Shown here in pieces: positions 33,497 to 42,315 of a stretch of 64,000 nt of DNA. Both the position numbers and the translations under genes were made by a program. The first letter of the stretch is position 1. Every line of letters begins with the position of its first letter. The DNA comes from Clostridiales bacterium (lineage in GTDB: Bacteria; Bacillota; Clostridia; Oscillospirales; CAG-272). The notes beneath the pieces were generated by a model that was not told where the DNA came from, searched no databases, and worked only from the letters and a program-made list of their open reading frames with translations. The DNA lies in assembly GCA_012727435.1 (NCBI GenBank), contig JAAYHB010000021.1:124001-188000 (forward strand), given 5' to 3'.

Positions 33497-34768
33497 ATGA
33501 AAAAAGAATTCGAACGTTTTGATATGACTATACCTCCGCGACCGACAAAATGGTATCTCAGACCCCTTACATACCTCCTCAGCATAACCGATGTTTTGAA
33601 ACATCGTGTCGTCATCAGGAAAACGGGCACCGAAAATTTAAAACCGCCTTATCTGCTTCTTTGCAATCACAATGCTTTTCTTGATTTCAAGGTCGCCACA
33701 ATAGCGATTTTTCCCGCACGGGCAAATTATGTCGTGGCAATCGACGGATTCATCGGAAGAGAAAAACTCCTGCGCGACGTCGGATGTATCTGCAAGCGCA
33801 AATTCACAAACGATGTACTCCTGATACGGCATCTTATGAGAACAATAAAAAACGGGGACATTGCCGTAATATACCCCGAGGCAAGATATTCGCTTTGCGG
33901 AACGACCGCGGTCCCTCCCGAATCGCTCGGAGCTTTCTGCAAACTGCTCAGGGTTCCGGTTGTCACCTTAATCTGCCACGGGCATCATGTCAATTCCCCG
34001 TTCTGGAACCCGGGCGACCGCGGAGTCAGACCCATAGAAGCCGAATTTACTTTGCAGTATGATTCCGAACAGTTGAAATCGGCGACCGCGGATGAAATCA
34101 ACCGGAAACTGGTGAAGGCCTTCGAATACGACGACTATCGTTGGCAGAAAGAAAAAGGCATCCGCGTTGACTGCAAAAAAAGAGCCGAAGGGCTCCATAA
34201 AGTTCTTTATCAGTGTCCCGCCTGCGGCAAGGAATATAAAATGTCCTCGTCCGGGACTCAAATATACTGCAACAACTGCGGCAAGCGCTGGACCATGACT
34301 CCTCTTGGCGAATTGTGCGCCGACGAGGGGGAAACCGAGTTTTCGCATATTCCCGACTGGTACGAATGGCAGCGCGCAAACGTCCGGCGGGAAATCGAGG
34401 CCGGAACATATTCGAGCGGACCTCTGCCTGTCCGCGTCGACACCCTGCCGAATGCGAAAAAATTCATCCGGCTCGGCTACGGCACGATGGTGCGCGATAT
34501 GACCGGATTTCACGTAAGCGGAATCGACGTCGACGGCGATGACTTTGAAATGGAGAAAAGCGTACCATCGCTTTATTCGTGTCATATCGAGTATAACTAC
34601 CTCGGGAAACACGGCGACTGCGTTGACCTGAATACCCTCGAGGATACATGGTACATCTACCCGTATGACTGCGAGTTTTCGGTAACAAAGATGGCGCTGG
34701 CAACCGAAGAACTTTATTTCGCGCACAGAAGAAAATCGGGCAAACCCTGCAAACCGGGTCTTGCATGA
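33497..34768 (+). CDS. PlsC-like acyltransferase fused to a zinc ribbon
   Basis: A 423-aa protein. Residues 40-200 form a 1-acylglycerol-3-phosphate acyltransferase-like domain with the NHXXXXD motif in LLLCNHNAFLDFK near residue 57 and a substrate motif IAVIYPEARYS near 124, so it probably acylates a glycerolipid at the membrane. Residues 235-265 form a zinc ribbon (CPACGKEYKMSSSG, CNNCGKRW), and the remaining 150 residues are unassigned. The combination is unusual for PlsC. The ribosome binding site is GGGGG before the ATG. The gene is flanked by tRNA-Ser 3'-end fragments on both sides. Confidence 0.85.
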   Translation: MKKEFERFDMTIPPRPTKWYLRPLTYLLSITDVLKHRVVIRKTGTENLKPPYLLLCNHNAFLDFKVATIAIFPARANYVVAIDGFIGREKLLRDVGCICKRKFTNDVLLIRHLMRTIKNGDIAVIYPEARYSLCGTTAVPPESLGAFCKLLRVPVVTLICHGHHVNSPFWNPGDRGVRPIEAEFTLQYDSEQLKSATADEINRKLVKAFEYDDYRWQKEKGIRVDCKKRAEGLHKVLYQCPACGKEYKMSSSGTQIYCNNCGKRWTMTPLGELCADEGETEFSHIPDWYEWQRANVRREIEAGTYSSGPLPVRVDTLPNAKKFIRLGYGTMVRDMTGFHVSGIDVDGDDFEMEKSVPSLYSCHIEYNYLGKHGDCVDLNTLEDTWYIYPYDCEFSVTKMALATEELYFAHRRKSGKPCKPGLA

Positions 34769-34811
34769 TAAGCGGAATATATAAAAAATGTTGTGTACTT
34801 GAATGGCGGCA

Positions 34812-34826
34812 CTCCTTCTCCGCCAT
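34812..34826 (+). repeat. tRNA-Ser 3'-end fragment
   Basis: CTCCTTCTCCGCCAT is identical to 26020-26034 at the end of tRNA-Ser. The preceding GTACTTGAATGGCGGC resembles the tRNA 5' part GTACTCAAGTTGGC, so this may be a tRNA-Ser with its middle deleted. Confidence 0.55.
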
Positions 34827-34828
34827 AT

Positions 34829-34878
34829 AAGAACGCTAATATCGACACAGTAAGTGTCAAGGTTAGCGTTCTTGTTTT
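34829..34878 (+). terminator. Intrinsic terminator after the acyltransferase
   Basis: AAGAACGCTAA pairs with TTAGCGTTCTT around a 23-base loop containing its own ACAC/GTGT stem, followed by GTTTT. Confidence 0.75.
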
Positions 34879-35025
34879 ATGTCAAAAACGCCTGTAATCC
34901 TCGGGCGCCTGTTCCCGTCTTTCTTGCGTTTCGGTTGACATAAAAGCCGGCAAGTAGTAGAATGATTAAGGCATTGAACACGCAAAGCGCTTTGCCGAGC
35001 GGAAATTTATCACATGGGGGTCAGC

Positions 35026-36138
35026 ATGAACAGCATTCCTGATGCTTTTCTTACAAAGCCTATTGTCTACGCCATACGGGACAGCTACCAGATCATGGTT
35101 CCGGTCACCTGCGAGTGTGTCATGTGGGTGAGGGTCGGCGAGCGGAATTATTACGACGACTCAGGCGGAATCCTTCGTTCGGATACCACCATCCACCGCA
35201 TGATAGTTCCGATGTCGGAGCTCGACCGCGAGAGGCAATATACAGTGTGCTTCCGCAGGATGCCTGAGCGCAAGCCGTATTTTACCGAACCCGGCGAGGT
35301 CGAGTGCTACACCTCGGCCTTTCGCCCGGTCACTTCATCTCCGATACGTATATACCACATTGCCGACGCACACAATCAGGTCGAGAAGCCGGTTGCGGCC
35401 GGGAAATTCTTCGGGAATCAGCTTGACCTTTTGATACTCAACGGCGACATACCAAACCACAGCGGGAAAATCGAGTATTTCACTTCAATTCACCAGATAG
35501 CCTCGCAGATAACCGGGGGCGAAATCCCGGTCGTCTTCTCCCGCGGCAACCACGACATGCGCGGAGTCTGTGCCGAAAAGCTTGCCGACCACACCCCGAC
35601 GGACAACCGAAGAACCTACTATTCTTTCAGGCTTGGCAGGCTCTGGGGACTGGTTCTCGACTGCGGTGAAGATAAGCCCGACGAAAATCCCGAATACGGA
35701 CATACCATCTGCTGCGAGGACCTGCGCCGCCGTGAGACCGAGTACATAGAGTCGATTATCGCCTCAAGCGAGAAAGAATATGCCGCCGAGGGCGTCGAGA
35801 ACAGGATTGTCATAGTACATATTCCCTTCACCTACACCCCCAAACCGCCCTTCGATATCGAAATCGACACCTATACACACTGGGCAAAACTGCTGCGCGA
35901 GCATATAAAACCCCAGCTCATGATCTGCGGTCACATTCACAAGTGCGTTATCAGTCCGACAGGCGGTCCTCTTGACAATAAAGGGCAACCATGCACACTC
36001 GTCTGTGCCTCGAGACCTGTCAAGGACGGGCCTTTCTGGGGCGGAGCCTTTACCCTCTACCCCGACCGCTGCAATGTCAAATTTACAAACAGCGAGGGCG
36101 AGATATCCGAGGACAGCGACATAATCTTTGAACCATAA
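35026..36138 (+). CDS. Calcineurin-like metallophosphoesterase
   Basis: A 370-aa metallophosphatase with an N-terminal beta-sandwich-like region (residues 1-105) resembling purple acid phosphatase leaders and a catalytic domain with the dinuclear metal motifs HIADAHNQ near 110, LILNGDIPNH near 136, FSRGNHDMRG near 170, IVHIPF near 264 and CGHIH near 301. The first motif has DAH where DTH/DLH is common. The start is either the ATG at 35014 or, preferred, 35026, which has GGGGG five bases away. No signal peptide is seen, so it is likely cytoplasmic. The substrate is unknown. Confidence 0.87.
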   Translation: MNSIPDAFLTKPIVYAIRDSYQIMVPVTCECVMWVRVGERNYYDDSGGILRSDTTIHRMIVPMSELDRERQYTVCFRRMPERKPYFTEPGEVECYTSAFRPVTSSPIRIYHIADAHNQVEKPVAAGKFFGNQLDLLILNGDIPNHSGKIEYFTSIHQIASQITGGEIPVVFSRGNHDMRGVCAEKLADHTPTDNRRTYYSFRLGRLWGLVLDCGEDKPDENPEYGHTICCEDLRRRETEYIESIIASSEKEYAAEGVENRIVIVHIPFTYTPKPPFDIEIDTYTHWAKLLREHIKPQLMICGHIHKCVISPTGGPLDNKGQPCTLVCASRPVKDGPFWGGAFTLYPDRCNVKFTNSEGEISEDSDIIFEP

Positions 36139-36214
36139 AGATTTTCCTGCCTGCGCTTATGTGGTGCGGGAGTCTTTGAAACCCTGCTTTACTTATATCA
36201 GACGGCGTTTTTGC

Positions 36215-36243
36215 TTGACAATGAACCAAACTTGGGCTATAAT
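36215..36243 (+). promoter_or_regulatory. tmk promoter
   Basis: Exact TTGACA-N17-TATAAT, 50 bases before the tmk start. Confidence 0.88.
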
Positions 36244-36292
36244 CATAACATGGAAGGATGTCAAAATCGTCTTTGGGCGGCGCGAGGCTGAG

Positions 36293-36928
36293 ATGACCGA
36301 AAAAAACAACAGGACCGGAAAATTCATAGTATTCGAGGGGCTTGACGGCTCGGGCAAGACAAAGCATATAGGCCTGCTGAAGGAACATCTTGTACAACGT
36401 GGCCGGCGTATTCATGTCACCACCGAGCCGACAAATTCCCAGCTCGGCGGGATGCTGCGCGACGCCCTCTCGGGAATCACGCAACGCTCGCCCTGCGAGA
36501 TGGCGGCGCTATTCCTGCTCGACCGGATTTTCCACAATGTCAATCCGGTCTCGGGCATAAACAAAATGCTGTCAGACGGATATGATGTCATTTGCGACAG
36601 ATACTATTATTCGTCACTGGCATATCAGGGAACCGAGACCGATTTTGACTGGGTGCTGGCGATGAATATCAACTGCCCCGAAATCCGGCGCCCCGATCTC
36701 TGCATTTTCCTTGACCTTGACCCCGACATCTGCATCAAGCGCCTGCAGAGACGGACCACGACCGACATTTACGAAACAAAGGAAAGGCTTGAAAAATACC
36801 GGGCGGCCTATTTTCGTGTCTTCGACCTGCTCGACGACCGGGTGATTGTTGTCAACACGGCCGATGAAATAGTGGTTGCCGCGGAGAAGATTGCCAAGGC
36901 GGCCGACGATATCTGTAATATTACCTAA
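36293..36928 (+). CDS. tmk: Thymidylate kinase-like protein
   Basis: P-loop kinase that phosphorylates dTMP to dTDP. The P-loop is FEGLDGSGKTKH near residue 13, the DR(Y/H) motif is ICDRYYYSSLAYQG near 104, and the LID region LQRRTTTDIYETKERLEKYRAAYF is near 154. At 211 aa the size is normal. The track start at 36128 lies in the upstream gene and before the promoter; the ATG at 36293 gives the family N-terminus, with GAGGCTGAG as a modest ribosome binding site. It is followed 14 bp later by a small membrane protein. Confidence 0.9.
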   Translation: MTEKNNRTGKFIVFEGLDGSGKTKHIGLLKEHLVQRGRRIHVTTEPTNSQLGGMLRDALSGITQRSPCEMAALFLLDRIFHNVNPVSGINKMLSDGYDVICDRYYYSSLAYQGTETDFDWVLAMNINCPEIRRPDLCIFLDLDPDICIKRLQRRTTTDIYETKERLEKYRAAYFRVFDLLDDRVIVVNTADEIVVAAEKIAKAADDICNIT

Positions 36929-36942
36929 GGAGGTAGGATGAA

Positions 36943-37332
36943 ATGTATGACAGATGGAACCGCAAATACTATGCGCCTAAGAAAAAGAAGAGTGCTCTTG
37001 CATGGATTGTTGCCGTGCTGGCCTTTATTGCTCTCTGCCCGCTGGCGGTAAAGCGCGACAAGGAAAAGCGGGAATGGGGCATAGCATCGCTATTGCTCTT
37101 TGTCGGCTGCAAGCCGTCTGCGAAGAAAGAAGGCGGGCGTGAGCTGACAATCTCAATCCCGGGATATCCGCATATAAAGTCAATCTGCAAATCGATCTGC
37201 GGATGCAAAAAGAAGGCGCCTGATTCCGGTGAGACCGGAAATAACGGCGATGCCGAGGATTTTGACCTTTCCGAGCTGATGGGCGAGACCTCCGGCGACA
37301 TTACCCCCGATGTCACAATATCCGAGGAATAA
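36943..37332 (+). CDS. Small single-pass membrane protein of unknown function
   Basis: A 129-aa protein beginning with basic aromatic residues (WNRKYYAPKKKK), one membrane segment near 18-37 (ALAWIVAVLAFIALCPLAV), a second weak hydrophobic stretch GIASLLLFVGC near 47-57, a Cys-containing basic patch (KSICKSICGCKKK) and an acidic tail. I do not recognise a family. TAAGGAGG precedes the ATG, and the gene lies between tmk and cysS in an apparent operon. Orientation of the tail is not certain. Confidence 0.75.
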   Translation: MYDRWNRKYYAPKKKKSALAWIVAVLAFIALCPLAVKRDKEKREWGIASLLLFVGCKPSAKKEGGRELTISIPGYPHIKSICKSICGCKKKAPDSGETGNNGDAEDFDLSELMGETSGDITPDVTISEE

Positions 37333-37355
37333 TTAAAAGAAAGCCAATTCTCAGT

Positions 37356-38801
37356 ATGCAGATTTACAATTCGCTGACACGGAAAAAAGAAGAGCTGATA
37401 CCGGTCGAGCCCGGGGTTATACGCATGTATACCTGCGGGCCGACCGTATATCATTATGCCCACATAGGCAACCTCCGTACATACATTACGGAGGACGTGC
37501 TTGAAAAGTACCTGAGCTACTCGGGATACGAAGTCCGGCGCGTGATGAACATCACCGACGTCGGCCACCTGACAAGCGACGCCGACACCGGCGAGGACAA
37601 GATGCTCAAAGGCGCGCGCCGCGAAAAAAAGTCGGTGATGGAGATAGCAAAATTCTACACCGACGCCTTTTTTGCCGACTGCGCAAGGCTAAATATCAAA
37701 AAGCCCGCAATCGTCGTGCCGGCCACCTCCTGCATCGACGAGTTCATCAGGGTTATCTCGGCCTTAATTGACAAGGGCTATGCATACCTTGCCGGCGGGA
37801 ACGTCTATTTCGACATCTCAAAGCTCAGGCAATACCATGTTTTCCTCGACTTTAAGAAGGAGGACCTTGCGGTCGGCGTGCGCGAGGGGGTCGGGGAAGA
37901 CAAAAACAAGAAAAACCCCGCTGACTTTGTGCTCTGGTTTGCAAAATCAAAATTTGAGGACCAGGAGCTCAAATGGGAGAGCCCCTGGGGAACCGGTTAC
38001 CCCGGCTGGCATATCGAGTGCTCCTGCATTGCCATGAAATATCTCGGCGAGCGGCTCGACATCCACTGCGGCGGAATTGACAACGCCTTCCCGCACCACA
38101 CAAACGAAATCGCGCAGAGCGAGGCCTATCTCGGGCACAAGTGGTGCAGCTTTTGGGTTCACGGAGCGCACCTGGTCAGCTCTTCCGGAAAGATGAGCAA
38201 GTCGTCGGGCGAGTTCCTCACCGTCTCGCTGCTCGAGGAAAAGGGATATAACCCCCTGGCCTATCGGTTTTTCTGTCTCGGCTCGCACTACCGCAGGTCG
38301 CTGGCCTTCTCGTGGGAAAACCTCGATAACGCCCAGACGGCCTACAACAAGCTGATCTCCCGCATAGCCGCGCTTGTACCCGAAGAAGGCGAGGTAGTTG
38401 ATACTGCGGCATTTGAGGCGCTGCGCGCTGGGTTTGTCGCGGCGCTTGACAATGACCTCAACACCTCGCTTGCCATCACCGCGGTATACGACGTGCTCAA
38501 AGCCGACACAAATCCGGCGACCAAACTGGCGCTCATCTCGGATTTTGACCGCGTGCTCTCGCTCGACCTCATTTCGGCAGCCGAGAAACTCCGGGCAGAG
38601 GAGCGCGCCGCTGTCAAAGAAGAAGCGGCAGAAGACGACCCCTTTGTCGCCGAGATTCTGCGCCTGATTGCCGAGCGTGCCGAGGCCAAAAAGGCAAAGA
38701 ACTATTCAAAGGCCGACCAAATCCGCGCAGAGCTTGCCGCGCGGGGCGTGATTCTCACCGACACGCCGACCGGCACTACTTTTAAAATCACAAAACAATG
38801 A
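37356..38801 (+). CDS. cysS: Cysteinyl-tRNA synthetase
   Basis: Class I aminoacyl-tRNA synthetase charging tRNA-Cys. It has zinc/ATP motif CGPTVYHYAHIGNLRTY near residue 27, WHIECSCIAMKYLG near 218, and KMSKSSGEF near 281; the C-terminal anticodon-binding helical region ends with the typical ADQIRAELAARGVILTDTPTGTTF. At 481 aa it is full length. The ribosome binding site is weak (AAAGAAAG). It overlaps the GtrA gene by 4 bp. Confidence 0.96.
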   Translation: MQIYNSLTRKKEELIPVEPGVIRMYTCGPTVYHYAHIGNLRTYITEDVLEKYLSYSGYEVRRVMNITDVGHLTSDADTGEDKMLKGARREKKSVMEIAKFYTDAFFADCARLNIKKPAIVVPATSCIDEFIRVISALIDKGYAYLAGGNVYFDISKLRQYHVFLDFKKEDLAVGVREGVGEDKNKKNPADFVLWFAKSKFEDQELKWESPWGTGYPGWHIECSCIAMKYLGERLDIHCGGIDNAFPHHTNEIAQSEAYLGHKWCSFWVHGAHLVSSSGKMSKSSGEFLTVSLLEEKGYNPLAYRFFCLGSHYRRSLAFSWENLDNAQTAYNKLISRIAALVPEEGEVVDTAAFEALRAGFVAALDNDLNTSLAITAVYDVLKADTNPATKLALISDFDRVLSLDLISAAEKLRAEERAAVKEEAAEDDPFVAEILRLIAERAEAKKAKNYSKADQIRAELAARGVILTDTPTGTTFKITKQ

Positions 38802-39325
38802 GCGATATAAAAAAAGAGCCGTCGGGCCGGCTTTGCGGGGAAATTGCCCGCTACCTGTTCTTCGGGGTGCTGACCACGTTTGTCGGCTGGGCGGTCTATT
38901 TTACGCTGCTCTGGGGCGGCCGGGCGTTGTTTGATATCCCCGCCGACGACACGACAAGCGCAGCCTACTTGGGTGTATATACCGTGGCGCAGATCATACA
39001 GTGGGTCTGCGCGGTGCTTTTCGCCTTTTTTACCAACCGAAAATGGGTATTCACCTACGCCGACAGAAGTACGGGCGTCATGTCTCAGCTGGCGGTCTTC
39101 GCCGGGGGGCGGCTGCTCACTCTCGGGCTCGATTATCTGGTAACCCTCCTTGGCACCAACGGGCTGGCAGCGCTCTTGCCCGGTCTGTCGGGCGTCTATG
39201 TCGGCGCACTCGACAGGACCGTAAACTTCGCCGAGGTCCTCTCAAAGATTGCCGCGGCGGTTGTCGTTATAATCGTGAATTATATTTTCAGCAAACTTTT
39301 TGTCTTCCGGAAAAAAGGGAAGTAA
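38798..39325 (+). CDS. GtrA-family membrane protein
   Basis: A 175-aa protein with four membrane segments in the GtrA/DPMS pattern: RYLFFGVLTTFVGWAVYFTLLW, the middle motif VCAVLFAFFTNRKWVF near residue 70, and the C-terminal NYIFSKLFVFRKK. GtrA-like proteins help move lipid-linked sugars across the membrane for cell-surface glycosylation. It starts in the cysS stop (ATGA overlap), a coupling that says little about function. Confidence 0.9.
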   Translation: MSDIKKEPSGRLCGEIARYLFFGVLTTFVGWAVYFTLLWGGRALFDIPADDTTSAAYLGVYTVAQIIQWVCAVLFAFFTNRKWVFTYADRSTGVMSQLAVFAGGRLLTLGLDYLVTLLGTNGLAALLPGLSGVYVGALDRTVNFAEVLSKIAAAVVVIIVNYIFSKLFVFRKKGK

Positions 39326-39410
39326 AAAGCTCCCCCAGCGGGCGCATTTCCGGCGCCCGCAGCTTAGGTTCTCCATATAATCCTGCCGGGCGCTTGTCTG
39401 CAAATAATTC

Positions 39411-39445
39411 GGGGCAAAAATCAGACGATTTTTGCCCCTTTTTTT
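39411..39445 (+). terminator. Terminator after the GtrA gene
   Basis: GGGGCAAAAATC-AGAC-GATTTTTGCCCC followed by TTTTTTT on the plus strand. A further GC-rich hairpin (GCGGGCGC...GCGCCCGC, 39338-39360) precedes it. The convergent gene on the minus strand ends right beside it. Confidence 0.9.
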
Positions 39446-41042
39446 ATTTGTCCCACTTATCGGAGAGTGCATTTATCTGGGCTGTAAACTTTGCCAGGTC
39501 CTTGTTGGCGCCGCCGCGGTTTTTCTCTATTACCTCGAGCAGCCGCCGCCCGGCCAGAAGCAGCCGTTCAAAGGCCGCCTGATTCCTTGCCGCCGCGATC
39601 TCCTTCTTTATCTTGACCATGTTGCCGGGTGCTGTCAGCCGGTCGGCTGCAAGGTCATATTCGGCGCCGTTGTAGGGTGCGAGGGTCCTGTACCCCAGTC
39701 TGTCCGAGATGGTCTGCGCAAAAACATCGCAGACGTCGTCGCTGCAGTGGTTGACAAACACGCGTTGCGGCGCGGAGCTGAGGCTGCCGAGCCAGTCGAG
39801 CAGAATCCCCACGTCGGCGTGTGCGCTGATACCCCTGAGGGTCTCAATTCTGGCCCTGACCGCAATTTTCTCTCCGAAGAGCTTCACGGTCTTGGCGCCG
39901 TCCTGCAATATCCTGCCGAGCGAGCCCTCGGTCTGATATCCGACAAAGAGCACCGTGCACTCCTGCCGCCAGAGGTTGTGCTTTAAGTGATGCCGTATGC
40001 GGCCGGCCTCGCACATTCCTGAGGCTGAAATAATTATTTTCGGTGTTTTATCCTCGTTTATCAGTTTGGATTCGTCGCTTGTGACCGAAAGCCTCAACCC
40101 CGGGAAACTTATCGGATTGATACCCGCTTCGACCAGCGCGAGCGTTTCGGCGTCATAGTATTCGGTCATGTCGTCGGTGTATATGTGGGTCGCCTCGATG
40201 GCAAGCGGACTGTCGAGCCAGACCGGGAAGTCGCCGTGACCCTTTATGAGCTGCCGTTCCTTGATTATCCTTAAGAGATACAAAATCTCCTGCGTCCGCC
40301 CGACCGCAAACGCGGGGATGACGACATTTCCGCCCCGGTCGAGCGTGCTCTGTATTATTTCGGTGAGCTGTCCGACGTAGTCGGGGCGCTCGCCGTGCGA
40401 GCGGTCTCCGTATGTACCTTCTATCACCACATAATCGGCAAACCGGGGCTTTACGGGATTGCGGAGCAACGGCCGGTCGACATTTCCGAGGTCGCCCGAA
40501 AAGAGCAGAACTATGGTTTTGCCGCCCTCGGTGATCGTCAGCTCGATTGAAGCCGAGCCGAGCAGGTGCCCTGCATCAATAAACCGTGCCGAAATACCGT
40601 CGGCTATCTTTACCTGCTCCCCGTAGCTGCAGGTCGAGAAAAGCGGCATGGTTTTTTCAACATCGGCAATGGTATAAAGCGGGGTATACGGTGGATCGCC
40701 GGCGCGCGCCGCCTTGCGGTTTCGCCACTCGGCTTCAAGTCCCTGAATGTATGCCGAATCAAGCAGCATAATACTGCAAAGCCGCCTTGTCGCCTCGGTC
40801 GAATATATCGGCCCCGAGTAGCCGTTTGCCACAAGATAGGGGATTTTCCCCGAATGATCGATATGCGCGTGGGTCAGCAGGATGCAGTCGATGTCTGCCG
40901 GATTTACCGGGCAGTCGCAATTCTCGTAAATATCGGGCCCCTGCTCAAGCCCGCAGTCGATCAGGATGTTCTTCCCGCAGGCAGAAAGCATCGTCGACGA
41001 GCCGGTAACCTCGCGGGCCGCGCCCAGAAATGTAAGTTTCAC
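39444..41042 (-). CDS. MBL-fold/beta-CASP RNA-processing nuclease
   Basis: A 532-aa metallo-beta-lactamase of the CPSF73/YSH1-like beta-CASP family. The zinc motif is THAHIDHSGKIP near residue 56, DAGHLLGSASIEL is near 157, FSGDLGN is near 184, the beta-CASP block includes VIEGTYGDRSHGERP and VIPAFAVGRTQEIL, and the C-terminal RMMBL part contains GISAHADVGILLDWL and VFVNHC. Such proteins are bacterial RNases or exonucleases. The start is GTG with GGGGG seven bases upstream. It has no obvious operon partner. Confidence 0.92.
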   Translation of the reverse strand: MKLTFLGAAREVTGSSTMLSACGKNILIDCGLEQGPDIYENCDCPVNPADIDCILLTHAHIDHSGKIPYLVANGYSGPIYSTEATRRLCSIMLLDSAYIQGLEAEWRNRKAARAGDPPYTPLYTIADVEKTMPLFSTCSYGEQVKIADGISARFIDAGHLLGSASIELTITEGGKTIVLLFSGDLGNVDRPLLRNPVKPRFADYVVIEGTYGDRSHGERPDYVGQLTEIIQSTLDRGGNVVIPAFAVGRTQEILYLLRIIKERQLIKGHGDFPVWLDSPLAIEATHIYTDDMTEYYDAETLALVEAGINPISFPGLRLSVTSDESKLINEDKTPKIIISASGMCEAGRIRHHLKHNLWRQECTVLFVGYQTEGSLGRILQDGAKTVKLFGEKIAVRARIETLRGISAHADVGILLDWLGSLSSAPQRVFVNHCSDDVCDVFAQTISDRLGYRTLAPYNGAEYDLAADRLTAPGNMVKIKKEIAAARNQAAFERLLLAGRRLLEVIEKNRGGANKDLAKFTAQINALSDKWDK

Positions 41043-41145
41043 AAAAAAGCCCCCAAAAGATTATTTTCTTTATTTTGATTATATCATCTTTCGGGCGAAG
41101 TGGCAAGGAATTTTAGGATTCTGCCGCCCTTTTGCCGAAAAATTG

Positions 41146-41174
41146 TTGCTTTTTTTGCAGCGGGTGGCTATAAT
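41146..41174 (+). promoter_or_regulatory. Promoter for the DgoK-like gene
   Basis: TTGCTT-N17-TATAAT, 36 bases before the start codon. Confidence 0.7.
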
Positions 41175-41210
41175 TTCAGGTGAACAAAAAACCGTGAGGT
41201 GACTGAACAT

Positions 41211-42212
41211 ATGTTTATTGCTGTGGACTGCGGGGCCACCAACATGCGCTGCCGGCTGTTTGACGGGTACGAGATTCTCGACGAAACCCGACGGGAGGCC
41301 GGAGCCCGCAACACCGCCTTTGAGGGAACCTCCGCCCCCCTCAAGGCCGCGCTTATCTCCTCGGTAAAAGAGCTGCTCGAGCGCAACTCGCTCAAGGAAA
41401 ACGACATTGAAGTAGTCCTCTCCTCGGGGGTCCTTGCCTCGGATATGGGTATATATAACTTGGCCCACGCCAAGGCGCCGGCCGGCATCAAGGAGAGCGC
41501 CGCAGCCGCCCGGCTTGAGGTAATGGAGGAGATAACCAGAATCCCGATTTTCTTTATTCCCGGCGTAAAGACGCTTCCCGACCCCAACGAGCGTGACGAG
41601 GAGAAAAAGCTCTTTTTGCGCGACTCGATGAGCGGCGAGGAGTGCGAGACATACGGAATAATGGCTCAGCTCGGCCTTACCGGGAATTTTGTCATAACCC
41701 TGCCCGGCTCATACAACAAGGCCATCGAGGTTGACGGCACCGGCAGAATTGTATCGATTATCACCGGAATGTGCGGCGAATTTATCGCCGCCATGTCGGG
41801 GCACACGGTGCTGCGTCATTCTCTGCCCCAACCTGTGATAAGGACGATAATCCCCGAAAAGCTTGTATTGGGCTTTGACTACTGCTCGCGCCACGGCGTC
41901 TCACTCTCGCTGATCAAAGCCCGCATGGTGCAGACTCTCGGCGACTGGAGCTGCGACGAGGCGGCAAATTTCTTTGTCGGCGCCCTGTTGCGCGACGACA
42001 TACTTTCGGTAAAGATGACCTGCCGGCCTAAGACCCGCGACATAAAGGTAATTGTCGGAGGCGGCAGGCCGTTGCGCAAGATTTTCGTCATCCTGCTCCG
42101 GCATGCCGGAGTTGATAACATCGTCGAGGTCGATGACGAGACGGCGCGGCGCGCGCCGGCAATAGGCGCTCTTAAGGTTTACGAGGAGTATCTTGCCAAT
42201 CACCGAGGATAA
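41211..42212 (+). CDS. 2-dehydro-3-deoxygalactonokinase family protein
   Basis: A 333-aa ASKHA-fold sugar kinase of the DgoK family. The phosphate-1 motif is FIAVDCGATNMRCRLFDG at the N-terminus, TLPGSYNKAIEVDG is near residue 165, and a C-terminal IVGGGRPLRK is near 285. The family phosphorylates 2-keto-3-deoxygalactonate, but no aldolase or dehydratase is nearby, so the substrate is uncertain. The ATG at 41211 has GAGGTGA eight bases away; the track GTG at 41199 overlaps that site. It is a single-gene unit between a promoter and a terminator. Confidence 0.82.
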   Translation: MFIAVDCGATNMRCRLFDGYEILDETRREAGARNTAFEGTSAPLKAALISSVKELLERNSLKENDIEVVLSSGVLASDMGIYNLAHAKAPAGIKESAAAARLEVMEEITRIPIFFIPGVKTLPDPNERDEEKKLFLRDSMSGEECETYGIMAQLGLTGNFVITLPGSYNKAIEVDGTGRIVSIITGMCGEFIAAMSGHTVLRHSLPQPVIRTIIPEKLVLGFDYCSRHGVSLSLIKARMVQTLGDWSCDEAANFFVGALLRDDILSVKMTCRPKTRDIKVIVGGGRPLRKIFVILLRHAGVDNIVEVDDETARRAPAIGALKVYEEYLANHRG

Positions 42213-42226
42213 ATTTTATACACATC

Positions 42227-42260
42227 AAAAAGGCCGCATCAAACCTGATGCGGTCTTTTG
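42227..42260 (+). terminator. Intrinsic terminator after the DgoK-like gene
   Basis: AAAAGGCCGCATC-AAACCT-GATGCGGTCTTTT, a 13-bp stem with one G-T pair, then T-rich sequence. Confidence 0.85.
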
Positions 42261-42315
42261 TATTCGGTGTGTTGCGGAGTAAAACCTCTGCAAAACACAG
42301 CGTTTTTGGGGATTA

